The notes under the pieces are model-generated. The model ran no database searches, was not told the DNA's origin, and saw nothing but the letters and a program-made list of their open reading frames with translations. Shown piece after piece: positions 38,193 through 47,016 of a stretch of 64,000 nucleotides of DNA. Each line of letters opens with the position of its first letter. The first letter of the stretch is position 1. The translations under genes were made by a program, and so were the position numbers. Source of the DNA: an uncultured Pelagibacteraceae bacterium (GTDB lineage Bacteria > Pseudomonadota > Alphaproteobacteria > Pelagibacterales > Pelagibacteraceae); contig CACHUN010000003.1 in assembly GCA_902583075.1 (NCBI GenBank), positions 186,001 to 250,000 of the forward strand, written 5' to 3'.

Positions 38193-39599
38193 TTAACAGC
38201 TATAATACATGTCAAATTCAATAGGGTGCGGCGTATGTTCAAAATTATGAATTTCTTCATATTTAAGTTCAATGTACGCATCTATTTGATCATCAGTAAA
38301 TACATTACCCTGAGTTAAGAAACCTCTATCTTTGTCCAATGACTCCATTGCTTCTCTCAAAGAGCCACAAACAGTTGGCACTTTTTTAACTTGCTTTTCT
38401 GATAAAGCATAAAGGTCTTTGTCGAACGATTTACCTGGATCAATTTTATTTTTTATTCCATCAATTCCAGCCATAAGCATAGAAGCAAATGTTAAATATG
38501 GATTTCCTGATGCATCTGGGAATCTTATTTCGCATCTTGCACCTTTTTTGCTTAAGGTGATTGGAATTCTGCATGATGCTGATCTGTTTCTAGCAGAATA
38601 TGCAAGTAAAACTGGAGCCTCAAATCCTGGTATTAATCTTTTGTAACTATTTGTAGTAGCATTAGCAAATGCATTAATTGCTTTTGCATGCTTTAATACT
38701 CCGCCAATATAGTAAAGAGCAGTTTGTGATAATCCAGCATATTTATTTCCAGAAAAAACCGGAGTTTTCCCTTTCCAAATTGATTGGTGAGTATGCATTC
38801 CAGAACCATTGTCTCCTTTAACAGGTTTTGGCATAAAAGTTGCAGTTTTACCAAAAGAGTGAGAAACCATCTGAACAACATATTTATATAGTTGAACGTT
38901 GTCTGCTTGATCAACCAAAGTTCCAAACAACATTCCAAGTTCATGTTGACTTGGAGCAACTTCATGGTGGTGTTTTTCTACAGTAATTCCAACATCTCTT
39001 AGTCCTTTAAGGTATTCACCTCTCATATCTTGGGCGCTATCTACTGGTGGTACAGGAAAATATCCTCCTTTTACTCCAGGTCTATGACCCATGTTTCCAT
39101 TATCGTAAGATTTTCCTGAATTATATGGACCTTCTGAACTATCAATTGAAAAACTTGTTTCATTCATATCGTTTTTAATTCTGACGTCATCAAAAACAAA
39201 AAACTCAGGTTCTGGACCAAAATAAGCTGTATCACCAATTCCTGTTTTCTTTAAATATGCTTCAGCTTTTTTTGCAATTCCTCTTGGATCTCTTTCATAG
39301 GGATCTCTCTTAACTGCATCTAAAATATCGCAAAATAAAATTAAAGTATTATGAGATGTATAAGGATCTATTACTTTTCTACTTAAATCAGGCTTTAATA
39401 TCATGTCAGATTCATTAATTGCTTTCCATCCTGCAATTGAAGATCCATCAAAAAATACACCGTCATTTAGCATTCCTTCATCAACGATTGTTGTATCCAT
39501 TGTTAAATGTTGAAGTTTACCTCTTGGGTCCGTAAATCTAAGATCCACAAACTCAATATTCTTAGACTTCATCAATTTTAGTACGTCCTTAGCGCTCAT
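38193..39599 (-). CDS. glnA: Glutamine synthetase type I (GlnA)
   Basis: GlnA makes glutamine from glutamate, ammonia and ATP. The 468-residue product has the GSI pattern: FFDGSSIAGW near the N-terminus, GPEPEFFVFDD, VEKHHHEVAPSQHELG and the metal/ATP region NGSGMHTHQSIWK. Tyr397 in DKDLYAL corresponds to the adenylylation site, so GlnE-type control is possible. It has a good AGGAGA ribosome-binding site and a hairpin in its short leader. It is divergent from the YbaK gene. Confidence 0.97.
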   Translation of the reverse strand: MSAKDVLKLMKSKNIEFVDLRFTDPRGKLQHLTMDTTIVDEGMLNDGVFFDGSSIAGWKAINESDMILKPDLSRKVIDPYTSHNTLILFCDILDAVKRDPYERDPRGIAKKAEAYLKKTGIGDTAYFGPEPEFFVFDDVRIKNDMNETSFSIDSSEGPYNSGKSYDNGNMGHRPGVKGGYFPVPPVDSAQDMRGEYLKGLRDVGITVEKHHHEVAPSQHELGMLFGTLVDQADNVQLYKYVVQMVSHSFGKTATFMPKPVKGDNGSGMHTHQSIWKGKTPVFSGNKYAGLSQTALYYIGGVLKHAKAINAFANATTNSYKRLIPGFEAPVLLAYSARNRSASCRIPITLSKKGARCEIRFPDASGNPYLTFASMLMAGIDGIKNKIDPGKSFDKDLYALSEKQVKKVPTVCGSLREAMESLDKDRGFLTQGNVFTDDQIDAYIELKYEEIHNFEHTPHPIEFDMYYSC

Positions 39600-39622
39600 A
39601 TTATCTCCTATAATTTTTCTAA

Positions 39623-39643
39623 TTTTCTTATCAGTTAAGAAAA
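39623..39643 (-). promoter_or_regulatory. Hairpin in the glnA leader, before the ribosome-binding site
   Basis: TTTTCTTA at 39623-39630 and TAAGAAAA at 39636-39643 form a perfect 8-bp inverted repeat around a 5-base loop. It lies about 13 bases before the AGGAGA ribosome-binding site of glnA (39604-39609). It could be a protein-binding palindrome or an mRNA structure. The stem is AT-rich and weak as RNA. Confidence 0.3.
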
Positions 39644-39741
39644 GATAAATAATGCCTATTAAATAGATATCACTTATGCTTTTTTTACATGTATATTAAC
39701 CTTAAAAAATTGGAATTTTCAATCAATCCTAAGTTGCAATA

Positions 39742-40221
39742 ATGAGTTTATTAAATAAAGAGCCAGTTAAAAGAGCTGAAAAAGCTTTAAAAGAATTCGA
39801 TGAGACTTTATCAGTTACTGAATTAGAAAATACAGCAAGAACAGCCGTAGATGCGGCAAAATCTTTAAATTGTGAGGTGGGAGCAATTGTTAAGAGTTTA
39901 CTTTTTAAAAATGGTGATAATTATTTTTTATGTTTAGTCTCTGGTGACAAAAGATGTTCATTAAACAAATTAAAAAAGTTTTTTAATAGTAAAGATTTAA
40001 GTATGGCATCACCTAATGATGTGAAAGAACAAACTGGTTATACAATTGGAGGGGTATCTCCAATAGGACACACAAATAGCTTGCAAATATTAGTTGATAG
40101 TTCTTTGAAAAGATTTGAAGATTTATTTGCTGCTGCTGGACATCCAAACTGTATTTTTAAAATAAATTTTGCAGATCTTATAAAAATAACTAATGGATCA
40201 ATAGAAGATATAATTGAATGA
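39742..40221 (+). CDS. YbaK/EbsC-type aminoacyl-tRNA deacylase
   Basis: This 159-residue protein belongs to the YbaK/EbsC family that hydrolyses mischarged tRNAs such as Cys-tRNA(Pro). Visible family blocks are CEVGAIVKSLLFK, LVSGDKRCSLNKLKK and the C-terminal GGVSPIGH with AAAGHPN. The conserved lysine of VKSLLF is the key catalytic residue of the family. It overlaps the EamA permease gene by 4 bases. Confidence 0.88.
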   Translation: MSLLNKEPVKRAEKALKEFDETLSVTELENTARTAVDAAKSLNCEVGAIVKSLLFKNGDNYFLCLVSGDKRCSLNKLKKFFNSKDLSMASPNDVKEQTGYTIGGVSPIGHTNSLQILVDSSLKRFEDLFAAAGHPNCIFKINFADLIKITNGSIEDIIE

Positions 40222-41111
40222 AATCTCCAAACGCTACCGATTATTTCATTCTTACTTTTTTAGCCTTACTTTGGGCTTCAGCTTTTTTTAACATTAAAAT
40301 TGCAACATATTCTTATGGACCAATAACAATAGCTTTTTTAAGAATTTTATTTGGAATGATACCATTATTATTACTTTGTTATTTCAAAAAAATAAAAATT
40401 GAAGCATTTTCTAAAGATTGGAAATGGTTTGCAGCAATTGGTATCATTAATTTAGTTATACCTTTCTTCCTAATAGCATACGGGGTTCAGAAAGTTCAAA
40501 GTAACTTAGCAGCAATTTTAATGTCAACTACACCTATAAGTGCAACAATACTCGCTCATTTCTTTACAGAAGGAGAGAAAATAAACATAATAAAAATATT
40601 TGGAATTGTATTAGGTTTTTCAGGAATTGTTTATTTATTCTCAGAAAATTTACTTATAAATAATGAAAATTTATTTTCTGCTCTTATGATTCTATTGGGA
40701 TCTACTTTTTATGTTATTGGAGGAATTTTAACATTAAAAATTAGTAATAAGAAAAATGAAAATGTAACTGCATCAATTCTTATTTGGGGAGCTATAATTG
40801 CTTGTCCAATATCTCTAATAATTGAGCAACCATGGAATTTAAATCCATCATTAGACTCCACATTATCTTTGATTTATCTTGGTATTTTTCCAACTGGAAT
40901 TGCATGGTTATTAAGATTTATGATTTTAAAGAAAAATGGCTTAGTTTTTCAAAGTCAGGTCGCCTATCTAATACCGATTTTTGGAGTTATTTTAGGATAT
41001 ATTTTCTTAAATGAATTAGTGACACCTAAAATTTTAATAGCTTTATGTGCTGTTGTCTTAGGAATTTACTTTGTAAAAAAAGCAGGAGATAAAAAAATAC
41101 AAAGTATATAA
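40218..41111 (+). CDS. EamA/DMT-family transporter
   Basis: This 297-residue integral membrane protein has ten predicted helices in two EamA repeats, starting with LTFLALLWASAFFNIKIA. The second repeat has the usual GIFPTGIAWLLRF and VAYLIPIFGVILGYIFLNE segments. DMT transporters move amino acids, purines or other metabolites, usually outward. The substrate cannot be read from sequence. It is translationally coupled to the YbaK gene. Confidence 0.9.
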   Translation: MKSPNATDYFILTFLALLWASAFFNIKIATYSYGPITIAFLRILFGMIPLLLLCYFKKIKIEAFSKDWKWFAAIGIINLVIPFFLIAYGVQKVQSNLAAILMSTTPISATILAHFFTEGEKINIIKIFGIVLGFSGIVYLFSENLLINNENLFSALMILLGSTFYVIGGILTLKISNKKNENVTASILIWGAIIACPISLIIEQPWNLNPSLDSTLSLIYLGIFPTGIAWLLRFMILKKNGLVFQSQVAYLIPIFGVILGYIFLNELVTPKILIALCAVVLGIYFVKKAGDKKIQSI

Positions 41112-41115
41112 ATTT

Positions 41116-42132
41116 CTAATTTATTTTTAATTTTTCAAATTTTTTTGACTTAACTGATTTTTGTGCAGCTTCTGCTAACATAATAGACTTTCTTCCATCT
41201 TCAAAAACAGCTCTAGGTTTTATATTTTTTTTGCAAAATTTTGCAAGGTCAGATAGTTGCAACCTAAAAGCTTCTGCATATCTTTCTATAAAAAAATGAA
41301 GGAGTGGGGATTTATTATTTGTTGAACTTTTTAAAAAAAGATTAGCTTCAGTATCTCTTTTATTATCTGATATCATCATTCCTTTTGTTCCAAAAAGCTC
41401 AACTCTTTGGTCATAACCAAAACTACAATGTCTTGAATTAGTTATAATGCATTGGACTCCTTTCTTCGACTTAAGCACTGTTGTTGCTAGCTCATAGTCT
41501 TTTAATTTATCAAATCTTTGGTCTGATATGTTACTTCCAGTAGCAAATACTGATATAAATTCATCTGAATTCAAGTAGTATCTTGCTAAATCAAAATCAT
41601 GTATCATCATATCTTTAAAAATACCTCCAGAACTTTTTAAATAAGATAATGAAGGAGGAGCAGGGTCCCGACTAGTTATAATAATTTTTTCTAGTTTACC
41701 AATTTTATTTTTTAACAGATTCTTTTTAAGTAAATTATGTCCAGGATCATATCTTCTATTAAATCCTATTTGCACTTTAGGATTAAGTTTTTTAATTTTC
41801 TTTAGAGATGAATTAATTTTTTTTAAATTTAAATCTAGTGGTTTTTCACAAAAGACTACTTTTTTATATTTTGCACCCTTTTCAATAAATTTTAAATGCG
41901 TAGAAGTAGAGGAGGCTATAAAAATACATCTAATTTCTTTATCTTTAAAAGCAATATCTGGATTATTTACTGAAATAGCATTAAATTTTTTTGAAATTTT
42001 GGTTGATAGATTTTTATTTAAATCAAAAACATATTTTAATTCAAATTCACTGTTTTTTCTTAAATTTTTAGCATGCATCTGGCCAATTCTACCAAGGCCA
42101 AACAGAGCGGTTTTTATTTTATTTTTACCCAT
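41116..42132 (-). CDS. Gfo/Idh/MocA-family oxidoreductase (inositol 2-dehydrogenase-like, copy 1)
   Basis: This NAD(P)-dependent dehydrogenase has the Rossmann motif ALFGLGRIGQMHAKN at the N-terminus, the EKPLDLN nicotinamide-site motif, and a catalytic-region GGIFKDMMIHDFDLARY. It is 338 residues long from the ATG at 42132. An upstream in-frame start at 42159 would overlap the preceding gene more deeply. The pattern is close to myo-inositol 2-dehydrogenase (IolG), and the flanking iolE- and iolD-like genes agree. It starts inside the 3' end of the next Gfo/Idh/MocA gene, so the two are co-transcribed. Confidence 0.85.
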   Translation of the reverse strand: MGKNKIKTALFGLGRIGQMHAKNLRKNSEFELKYVFDLNKNLSTKISKKFNAISVNNPDIAFKDKEIRCIFIASSTSTHLKFIEKGAKYKKVVFCEKPLDLNLKKINSSLKKIKKLNPKVQIGFNRRYDPGHNLLKKNLLKNKIGKLEKIIITSRDPAPPSLSYLKSSGGIFKDMMIHDFDLARYYLNSDEFISVFATGSNISDQRFDKLKDYELATTVLKSKKGVQCIITNSRHCSFGYDQRVELFGTKGMMISDNKRDTEANLFLKSSTNNKSPLLHFFIERYAEAFRLQLSDLAKFCKKNIKPRAVFEDGRKSIMLAEAAQKSVKSKKFEKLKIN

Positions 42133-43259
42133 CTTTTTTTTCTGTTCGAAACTTTGCATGCTTCAATAAATTTTGCAGTTTCCAGTCCTTCGTCCTCATT
42201 AGGGTAAAAATACCTTTTTTTTGCATTATTTTTCAAAGAATCTGCAAATTCACGATAAATATTTGCAAATGCATCTAAATAACCTTCAGGATGTCCAAAT
42301 TTTAATCTAGAAAATTTTTTAGACAATTCAGCATTAAAAAAACCTCTTTCAATAAATTTAACAGCACCATTAGATGGATTAAATTTTAAATAGTTTGGAT
42401 CGTTTTGAACCCATTCCAAACTTCCTTTCGTACCAAATATTCTTATTCGTAATCCGTAAACACCCCCTCTAGCCATCACACTTGTCCAAAAAATTCCTTT
42501 AGCTCCATTATTAAAATTAATCATTACTTGTGCATTGATATCCATTTTAACTTTATTTGAAACTTTTTTAATATCTGCAAAAATAGTTTCACCTTTTAAA
42601 CCTGATATATAAGTTGCCATATGATATGCATGGGATCCAATTTCATTCAGTACTGCTGACGCTCCAACAATATTTTTATCTATTTTCCATTTAAATTTTT
42701 TCTTTGCATTTTTTAGAGAGATATTTTCTCCATCTGACCAATCTTGAACATATTCAACATTTACATATTCAACTTTTCCAATTTTACCTTTTTCAACCAA
42801 TACTTTTGCTTCTCTAACCATAGGATAAGCAGAATAATTATGTGTCAAAGCATACTTAATTTTTTTATTTGATTTTATTTTTTTAAATAATTTTTTAGCC
42901 TGTGTAAGATTTCCAGCAAATGGTTTATCAGAAATCACATGTATATTTTTATCAATAAATTTTTCTGCAATAATTTGGTGACTTGAAGGAGGTGTCATTA
43001 TTGCGACAACATTAATACCATCTTTTCTTGCTACTTCTCTTTCAGCCATTTCTCTAAAATTTGAATAGCATCTCGCTTTTAAAATACCTAGGCTTTGACC
43101 AAAGCTTTTAGATATTTTTGGATTTCTAGAAAAAACACCAGCAACTATCTCATATTGATTATCAAATCTTGATGAAATTCTATGAACATGACCAATCCAA
43201 GATTTTGGACCACCTCCAACTACGCCAAGTTGGATTTTTTTTCCTTTAATTAATCTCAT
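42114..43259 (-). CDS. Gfo/Idh/MocA-family oxidoreductase (copy 2)
   Basis: The 381-residue product has a Rossmann motif with a double insertion (LGVVGGGPKSWIGHVHR), the SDKPFAGN nicotinamide-site motif and the LNEIGSHAYHMATYISG catalytic region. This is the longer subtype often found in cyclitol and sugar-acid loci. The ATG at 43259 is used, since the longer frame from 43340 would overlap the divergent iolE-like gene. It heads a two-gene minus-strand unit. The exact substrate is not predictable; scyllo-inositol or another cyclitol is plausible. Confidence 0.86.
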   Translation of the reverse strand: MRLIKGKKIQLGVVGGGPKSWIGHVHRISSRFDNQYEIVAGVFSRNPKISKSFGQSLGILKARCYSNFREMAEREVARKDGINVVAIMTPPSSHQIIAEKFIDKNIHVISDKPFAGNLTQAKKLFKKIKSNKKIKYALTHNYSAYPMVREAKVLVEKGKIGKVEYVNVEYVQDWSDGENISLKNAKKKFKWKIDKNIVGASAVLNEIGSHAYHMATYISGLKGETIFADIKKVSNKVKMDINAQVMINFNNGAKGIFWTSVMARGGVYGLRIRIFGTKGSLEWVQNDPNYLKFNPSNGAVKFIERGFFNAELSKKFSRLKFGHPEGYLDAFANIYREFADSLKNNAKKRYFYPNEDEGLETAKFIEACKVSNRKKRWVKIK

Positions 43260-43290
43260 GATTAAATATATCTTAACAAATAAAAAATTT

Positions 43291-44193
43291 ATGTCAGTAA
43301 AATTAGGTATAGCACCAATCGCTTGGAGTAATGATGACATGCCTGAATTAGGTGGAGATACTCCTCTTGAGCAATGTTTGTCAGAAGCAAGTCAGGCTGG
43401 ATATGTTGGCATTGAGTCAGGTGGTAAATTCCCAAAAACATCAAAAGAATTATTACCAAAGTTAGATAAGTATAACTTAAAACTATGTTCTGGTTGGTAT
43501 AGTGGAAATCTTAGAAAAAATTCTGTTGAAAAAGAAAAAATTTTAATTCAAGAACAACTTAAATTATTTAAAGATTGCGAGGCTCCATGTATCGTTTTTG
43601 CTGAAGTTTTTGGTTCAATACAAGGCGATCCAACAGCAAAACTTTCAAGAAGGCCGAAGATGATGGACCAAGAATGGAAAGATTATTGCACAAAAATTTC
43701 TGAACTTGCAAAATATCTTGAAGATGAAGGTATGCCTTTAGCTTACCACCATCACATGGGCACAGTAATAGAAACAGAGGAAGAAACTATTAGATTACTA
43801 GAAAATACAAATGATAGTGTAAAATTAACTTTAGATACCGGCCACATGTTATTTGCTCAGGGAAATTCAATTAATATAATTAATAAATTTAAGGAAAGAG
43901 TAATCCATATTCACTGCAAAGATATTAGAGAAGAAGTATTAAAAAAAGCTCTTTCTGAGGATTTAAGTTTTAGAGATGCATTTTTAGAAGGTGCATTTAC
44001 CGTACCTGGCGATGGGTGTATCGACTATAAACCTTTGTTTGATATTTTAAAAAAAAATAATTATCAGGGTTGGCTGGTTGTGGAGGCTGAACAAGATCCT
44101 AGAAAAGCTAATCCATTTGAATATGCTATTAAAGGTTACAAATATATTACAGATACTTTAAAAAAATCAAATTTAGAGATTAATAATCTATAA
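43291..44193 (+). CDS. iolE: IolE-like 2-keto-myo-inositol dehydratase (TIM-barrel sugar epimerase/isomerase fold)
   Basis: IolE dehydrates 2-keto-myo-inositol to a trihydroxycyclohexane dione in inositol catabolism. The 300-residue product begins LGIAPIAWSNDDMPELGGDT, the IolE pattern. It keeps the AYHHHMGT, TLDTGHMLFA, HIHCKDIR and PGDGCIDY metal-binding blocks of the AP-endonuclease-2-type barrel. The ATG at 43291 fits the family start. One at 43258 adds a hydrophobic stretch that overlaps the divergent gene's start. It overlaps the next gene by 6 bases, convergently. Confidence 0.86.
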   Translation: MSVKLGIAPIAWSNDDMPELGGDTPLEQCLSEASQAGYVGIESGGKFPKTSKELLPKLDKYNLKLCSGWYSGNLRKNSVEKEKILIQEQLKLFKDCEAPCIVFAEVFGSIQGDPTAKLSRRPKMMDQEWKDYCTKISELAKYLEDEGMPLAYHHHMGTVIETEEETIRLLENTNDSVKLTLDTGHMLFAQGNSINIINKFKERVIHIHCKDIREEVLKKALSEDLSFRDAFLEGAFTVPGDGCIDYKPLFDILKKNNYQGWLVVEAEQDPRKANPFEYAIKGYKYITDTLKKSNLEINNL

Positions 44194-45144
44194 TTTTACT
44201 TTTTTACTATATTCAAGTTTACCATCAAAAAAATCAAAAATATTTTGAATAGTTTCTTTTGCCATTCTTGTCATACATTCTTCAGTGAATGCAGCAGCAT
44301 GAGGACTAAGGAAAACTTTATCATTTTTTAATAGAGGATTATCAGCTTCTGGAGGTTCTACCTCAAATACATCAATTCCTGCTCCAAAAATCAAATTTTC
44401 ATTCAAAGCCCTATCTAAATCTTTTTCATTTATAATACCGCCTCTTGCAGCATTTATGATGATGCAGTTTTTTTTCATCGTTTTAAGAAGCTCGTAATTT
44501 ATAATATTTTTAGTTTGATCAGTTAAGGGTATATGGAGTGAGATAGCATCCATATCTTTAATAGCCTCTGCTAAATCTTCAACTTTTTTACCACCCATTT
44601 TGTTTATTGTTTCTGAATCTATAAATGGATCGTAAACAAAAACATTCATTTCAAATCCTAAACATCTTTTAATCAATGCTTTTCCTATTCTTCCAAATCC
44701 AGCAATAAGAATGTTTTTATCCCAAATCTCAATAGTTTTTGGTAATTTATTTCGTTCAGTAAATTTTCCACTTTTGACTGAATGGTCATACATACTCTTT
44801 CTTTTTGAGATACTTAAAAGCATGAAAATAACATGTTCTGCAACTGCCACAGCATTTGCTGTTGCAGTTATTGCTACATCGATATTTCCTTTTTTACAGC
44901 TATTTAAATCAATATTATCGTAACCAACTCCATGTCTTGAAATTATTTTAAGGTTTTTTGCATTCTCAATTGCCTCAGCAGGTAATATCGAAGTTCTTAA
45001 AGAAACTGCGTCTGCATCTACAATTCTTTGTTTCACGTTTTCAACACTTAAATCTTCAACAACTTCGTAACTATAGTCACTATTACTTTTTAATAATTCC
45101 ATACCTTTTTCATGAATAGGTTGAACAATGAGAATTTTTTTCAT
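44188..45144 (-). CDS. D-2-hydroxyacid dehydrogenase (phosphoglycerate dehydrogenase-like)
   Basis: This 318-residue NAD-dependent enzyme has the Rossmann motif IAGFGRIGKAL and the catalytic trio: Arg in NAARGGIINE, Glu in FEVEPPE and His in LSPHAAAFTEE. It lacks the ACT domain of long SerA proteins. Reactions of the family are reversible reduction of 2-oxo acids. It lies last in a minus-strand unit with PanE-like and oxygenase genes. The physiological substrate is unknown. Confidence 0.88.
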   Translation of the reverse strand: MKKILIVQPIHEKGMELLKSNSDYSYEVVEDLSVENVKQRIVDADAVSLRTSILPAEAIENAKNLKIISRHGVGYDNIDLNSCKKGNIDVAITATANAVAVAEHVIFMLLSISKRKSMYDHSVKSGKFTERNKLPKTIEIWDKNILIAGFGRIGKALIKRCLGFEMNVFVYDPFIDSETINKMGGKKVEDLAEAIKDMDAISLHIPLTDQTKNIINYELLKTMKKNCIIINAARGGIINEKDLDRALNENLIFGAGIDVFEVEPPEADNPLLKNDKVFLSPHAAAFTEECMTRMAKETIQNIFDFFDGKLEYSKKVKL

Positions 45145-45160
45145 AATTTTAAAAAAGAAA

Positions 45161-46150
45161 TTATACTAGTCTAGCAAGATCTCTTTTACTATTTCTAAAT
45201 GTTGGAAGGGGATATTTAAATGCATACTTTCTAGGAATACATTTATTCTTTGCTTTTTCCCACAAAGCAATCCATTGCTTATAGTTGTGGATGGTAATAT
45301 TTTTTTTATTTTTACTTCTTACATAAAAATTGGGCAAAGGTTTCCTGCCAGATGGGGTTCCGGCTCTATTATATCTTAAATCAGCGCTAATTCTAAAATC
45401 ATTAGATTTATTAGGCAATGAACAGTGAATGGAGTGTTTGTGCAAAATAATAATATCACCAACATTAGCCTCTAGAAAAACTGGCTTGTAATTATCTAGT
45501 AGTTTACTATCTTTTATTTCGACTTGACCTCTATATCCCGATATATGATTCAATAATCCCAATTTATTAATTTCTTTTACTGTAATCATACATCCATTTT
45601 TTTTAGTAGTTTTAGTAAATGGAATCCAAACAGTTATCATATCAGTTAATCTTTGTCCCAAAGATGATAATACTGCTGCATCCTGATGCCATGGTGTTCT
45701 ACCTGAGAGACCATCGTGAACAGAATGTTTAGGTAATTTATTTTCAGGTTGTTTAATTCTTGTATTTTGAACTGGATTTGAAAGTATTTCTGGCCCTAAT
45801 AATTTTTCAACTACATCCAAGATTTTTTTGTGATTTATTAAATTCCATAAAGATTGAGATGCAAAATAATCACTATCTTTCTTCACGTGATCTCTTGGAA
45901 GTCTAGTATTAAAATATTGATCGAGATCATAAATTTTTAATTTTGAAACATATGTGTATTTTTTTCTAAAGTTATATTTAAAAACTTTTTCTTTCATATG
46001 TTCAGGTGCAAATTTATGAACTAAATTGTCCATTACATATTCCATATCATTTAAAATTGGTTTTAAATCTTTATCGAAGTTAAGAACATTTCTTACTCTT
46101 AAGAAGCCATCTCTATCTAAAATACTTTTTAATTTAGTCTTAATCTGCAT
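45161..46150 (-). CDS. Phytanoyl-CoA dioxygenase (PhyH)-family Fe(II) oxygenase
   Basis: This 329-residue protein has the 2-oxoglutarate/Fe(II) facial triad. His155 and Asp157 lie in TPWHQDAAV, and a distal His is in LHKHSIHCS near residue 242, followed by an Arg in FRISADLRYN that could bind 2-oxoglutarate. PhyH-family enzymes hydroxylate varied small molecules, including osmolytes and lipids. It sits 2 bases upstream of a second oxygenase's stop in the same unit. Substrate is unknown. Confidence 0.82.
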   Translation of the reverse strand: MQIKTKLKSILDRDGFLRVRNVLNFDKDLKPILNDMEYVMDNLVHKFAPEHMKEKVFKYNFRKKYTYVSKLKIYDLDQYFNTRLPRDHVKKDSDYFASQSLWNLINHKKILDVVEKLLGPEILSNPVQNTRIKQPENKLPKHSVHDGLSGRTPWHQDAAVLSSLGQRLTDMITVWIPFTKTTKKNGCMITVKEINKLGLLNHISGYRGQVEIKDSKLLDNYKPVFLEANVGDIIILHKHSIHCSLPNKSNDFRISADLRYNRAGTPSGRKPLPNFYVRSKNKKNITIHNYKQWIALWEKAKNKCIPRKYAFKYPLPTFRNSKRDLARLV

Positions 46151-46152
46151 AA

Positions 46153-47016
46153 TTACTGATATTTTAGCAAATAATTTGAATCATGAAAAGATGTAAGCAT
46201 TCTTTTTTTCGTCGCAACAATATGTGGATGATATTCAAAATTTTTATATTTCCATATCACTGGTTTGTTGAGAGCATAACTTCCATAAATAAAAAATCTT
46301 TTTGGACAGTTTTTTTCCTTAAATCTATTTACTCCGTGATAAGAATTAGGAGTAGATTTAAAGAAAATTACACTACCCTGTTTTGGAGTGAATTCCTTTA
46401 ATTTATCAAGTTCATTAATCTTAGGAAACCTTCTAAAGCTTTTTCCAAGGTTTTTGTTTACTTTTTTCTTATATAAAGTGAGAGATCCTCCATTTTTTTT
46501 TGGTATATCGGTTAAATAGATCAAAAAATTATATAACCTATTCACATCATCTCTATGTGGTCTCAATCTATATCCTCCTTTAGATACTGAGAAATCAATG
46601 TCTAAATTTAAATTTGGATTTTTATAATTTTTACCTATTAGTTTTTTTAGTTCTTTGGAATTTATTTTTCTTTTAACTGTATATTTTTTTTTATCAAATT
46701 TTTTTGGTTTAAATAAACTTTGCCATGTATTTGCCTTAAACTCTGTTTTAAATTTCTTATCAATTTTCTTATAAAATGATTGTGTATTGAAAGTAGCAAA
46801 AAGTTTTTTTGAGATTTTAGAACTTGAGATATATTTGTTGAAATTTTTTGATCCTTTGTTTATCCTACTTCTGCCACCCATAATCATATCATCAAAACTT
46901 TTTGAATTAGTTATTTCTTTAATTAAAGAATTACAGATTTTTTTACTGATTATTTGCTCTCCAATAATGACTGGGAAGTTTGATTTAATTTTCTTTAGTT
47001 TACTAATTTTCAGCAT
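46153..47016 (-). CDS. Putative 2-oxoglutarate/Fe(II)-dependent oxygenase
   Basis: The 287-residue product is Lys-rich and divergent, but has His154 and Asp156 in RPHRDDVN, a NGGSLTLY segment, and a distal His227 in NSYHGVNRF. The motif layout is that of the prolyl-4-hydroxylase-like superfamily. It stands between the PhyH-type gene and the PanE-like gene, 1 base from the latter's stop, so all three are likely co-transcribed. It may act on the same substrate class as its neighbour. Function is otherwise unknown. Confidence 0.65.
   Translation of the reverse strand: MLKISKLKKIKSNFPVIIGEQIISKKICNSLIKEITNSKSFDDMIMGGRSRINKGSKNFNKYISSSKISKKLFATFNTQSFYKKIDKKFKTEFKANTWQSLFKPKKFDKKKYTVKRKINSKELKKLIGKNYKNPNLNLDIDFSVSKGGYRLRPHRDDVNRLYNFLIYLTDIPKKNGGSLTLYKKKVNKNLGKSFRRFPKINELDKLKEFTPKQGSVIFFKSTPNSYHGVNRFKEKNCPKRFFIYGSYALNKPVIWKYKNFEYHPHIVATKKRMLTSFHDSNYLLKYQ

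Noticed and set aside
43258..43290. Upstream ATG for the iolE-like gene at 43258
   Set aside because: It overlaps the start codon of the divergent dehydrogenase gene and adds residues not found in the family; the ATG at 43291 gives the expected N-terminus.
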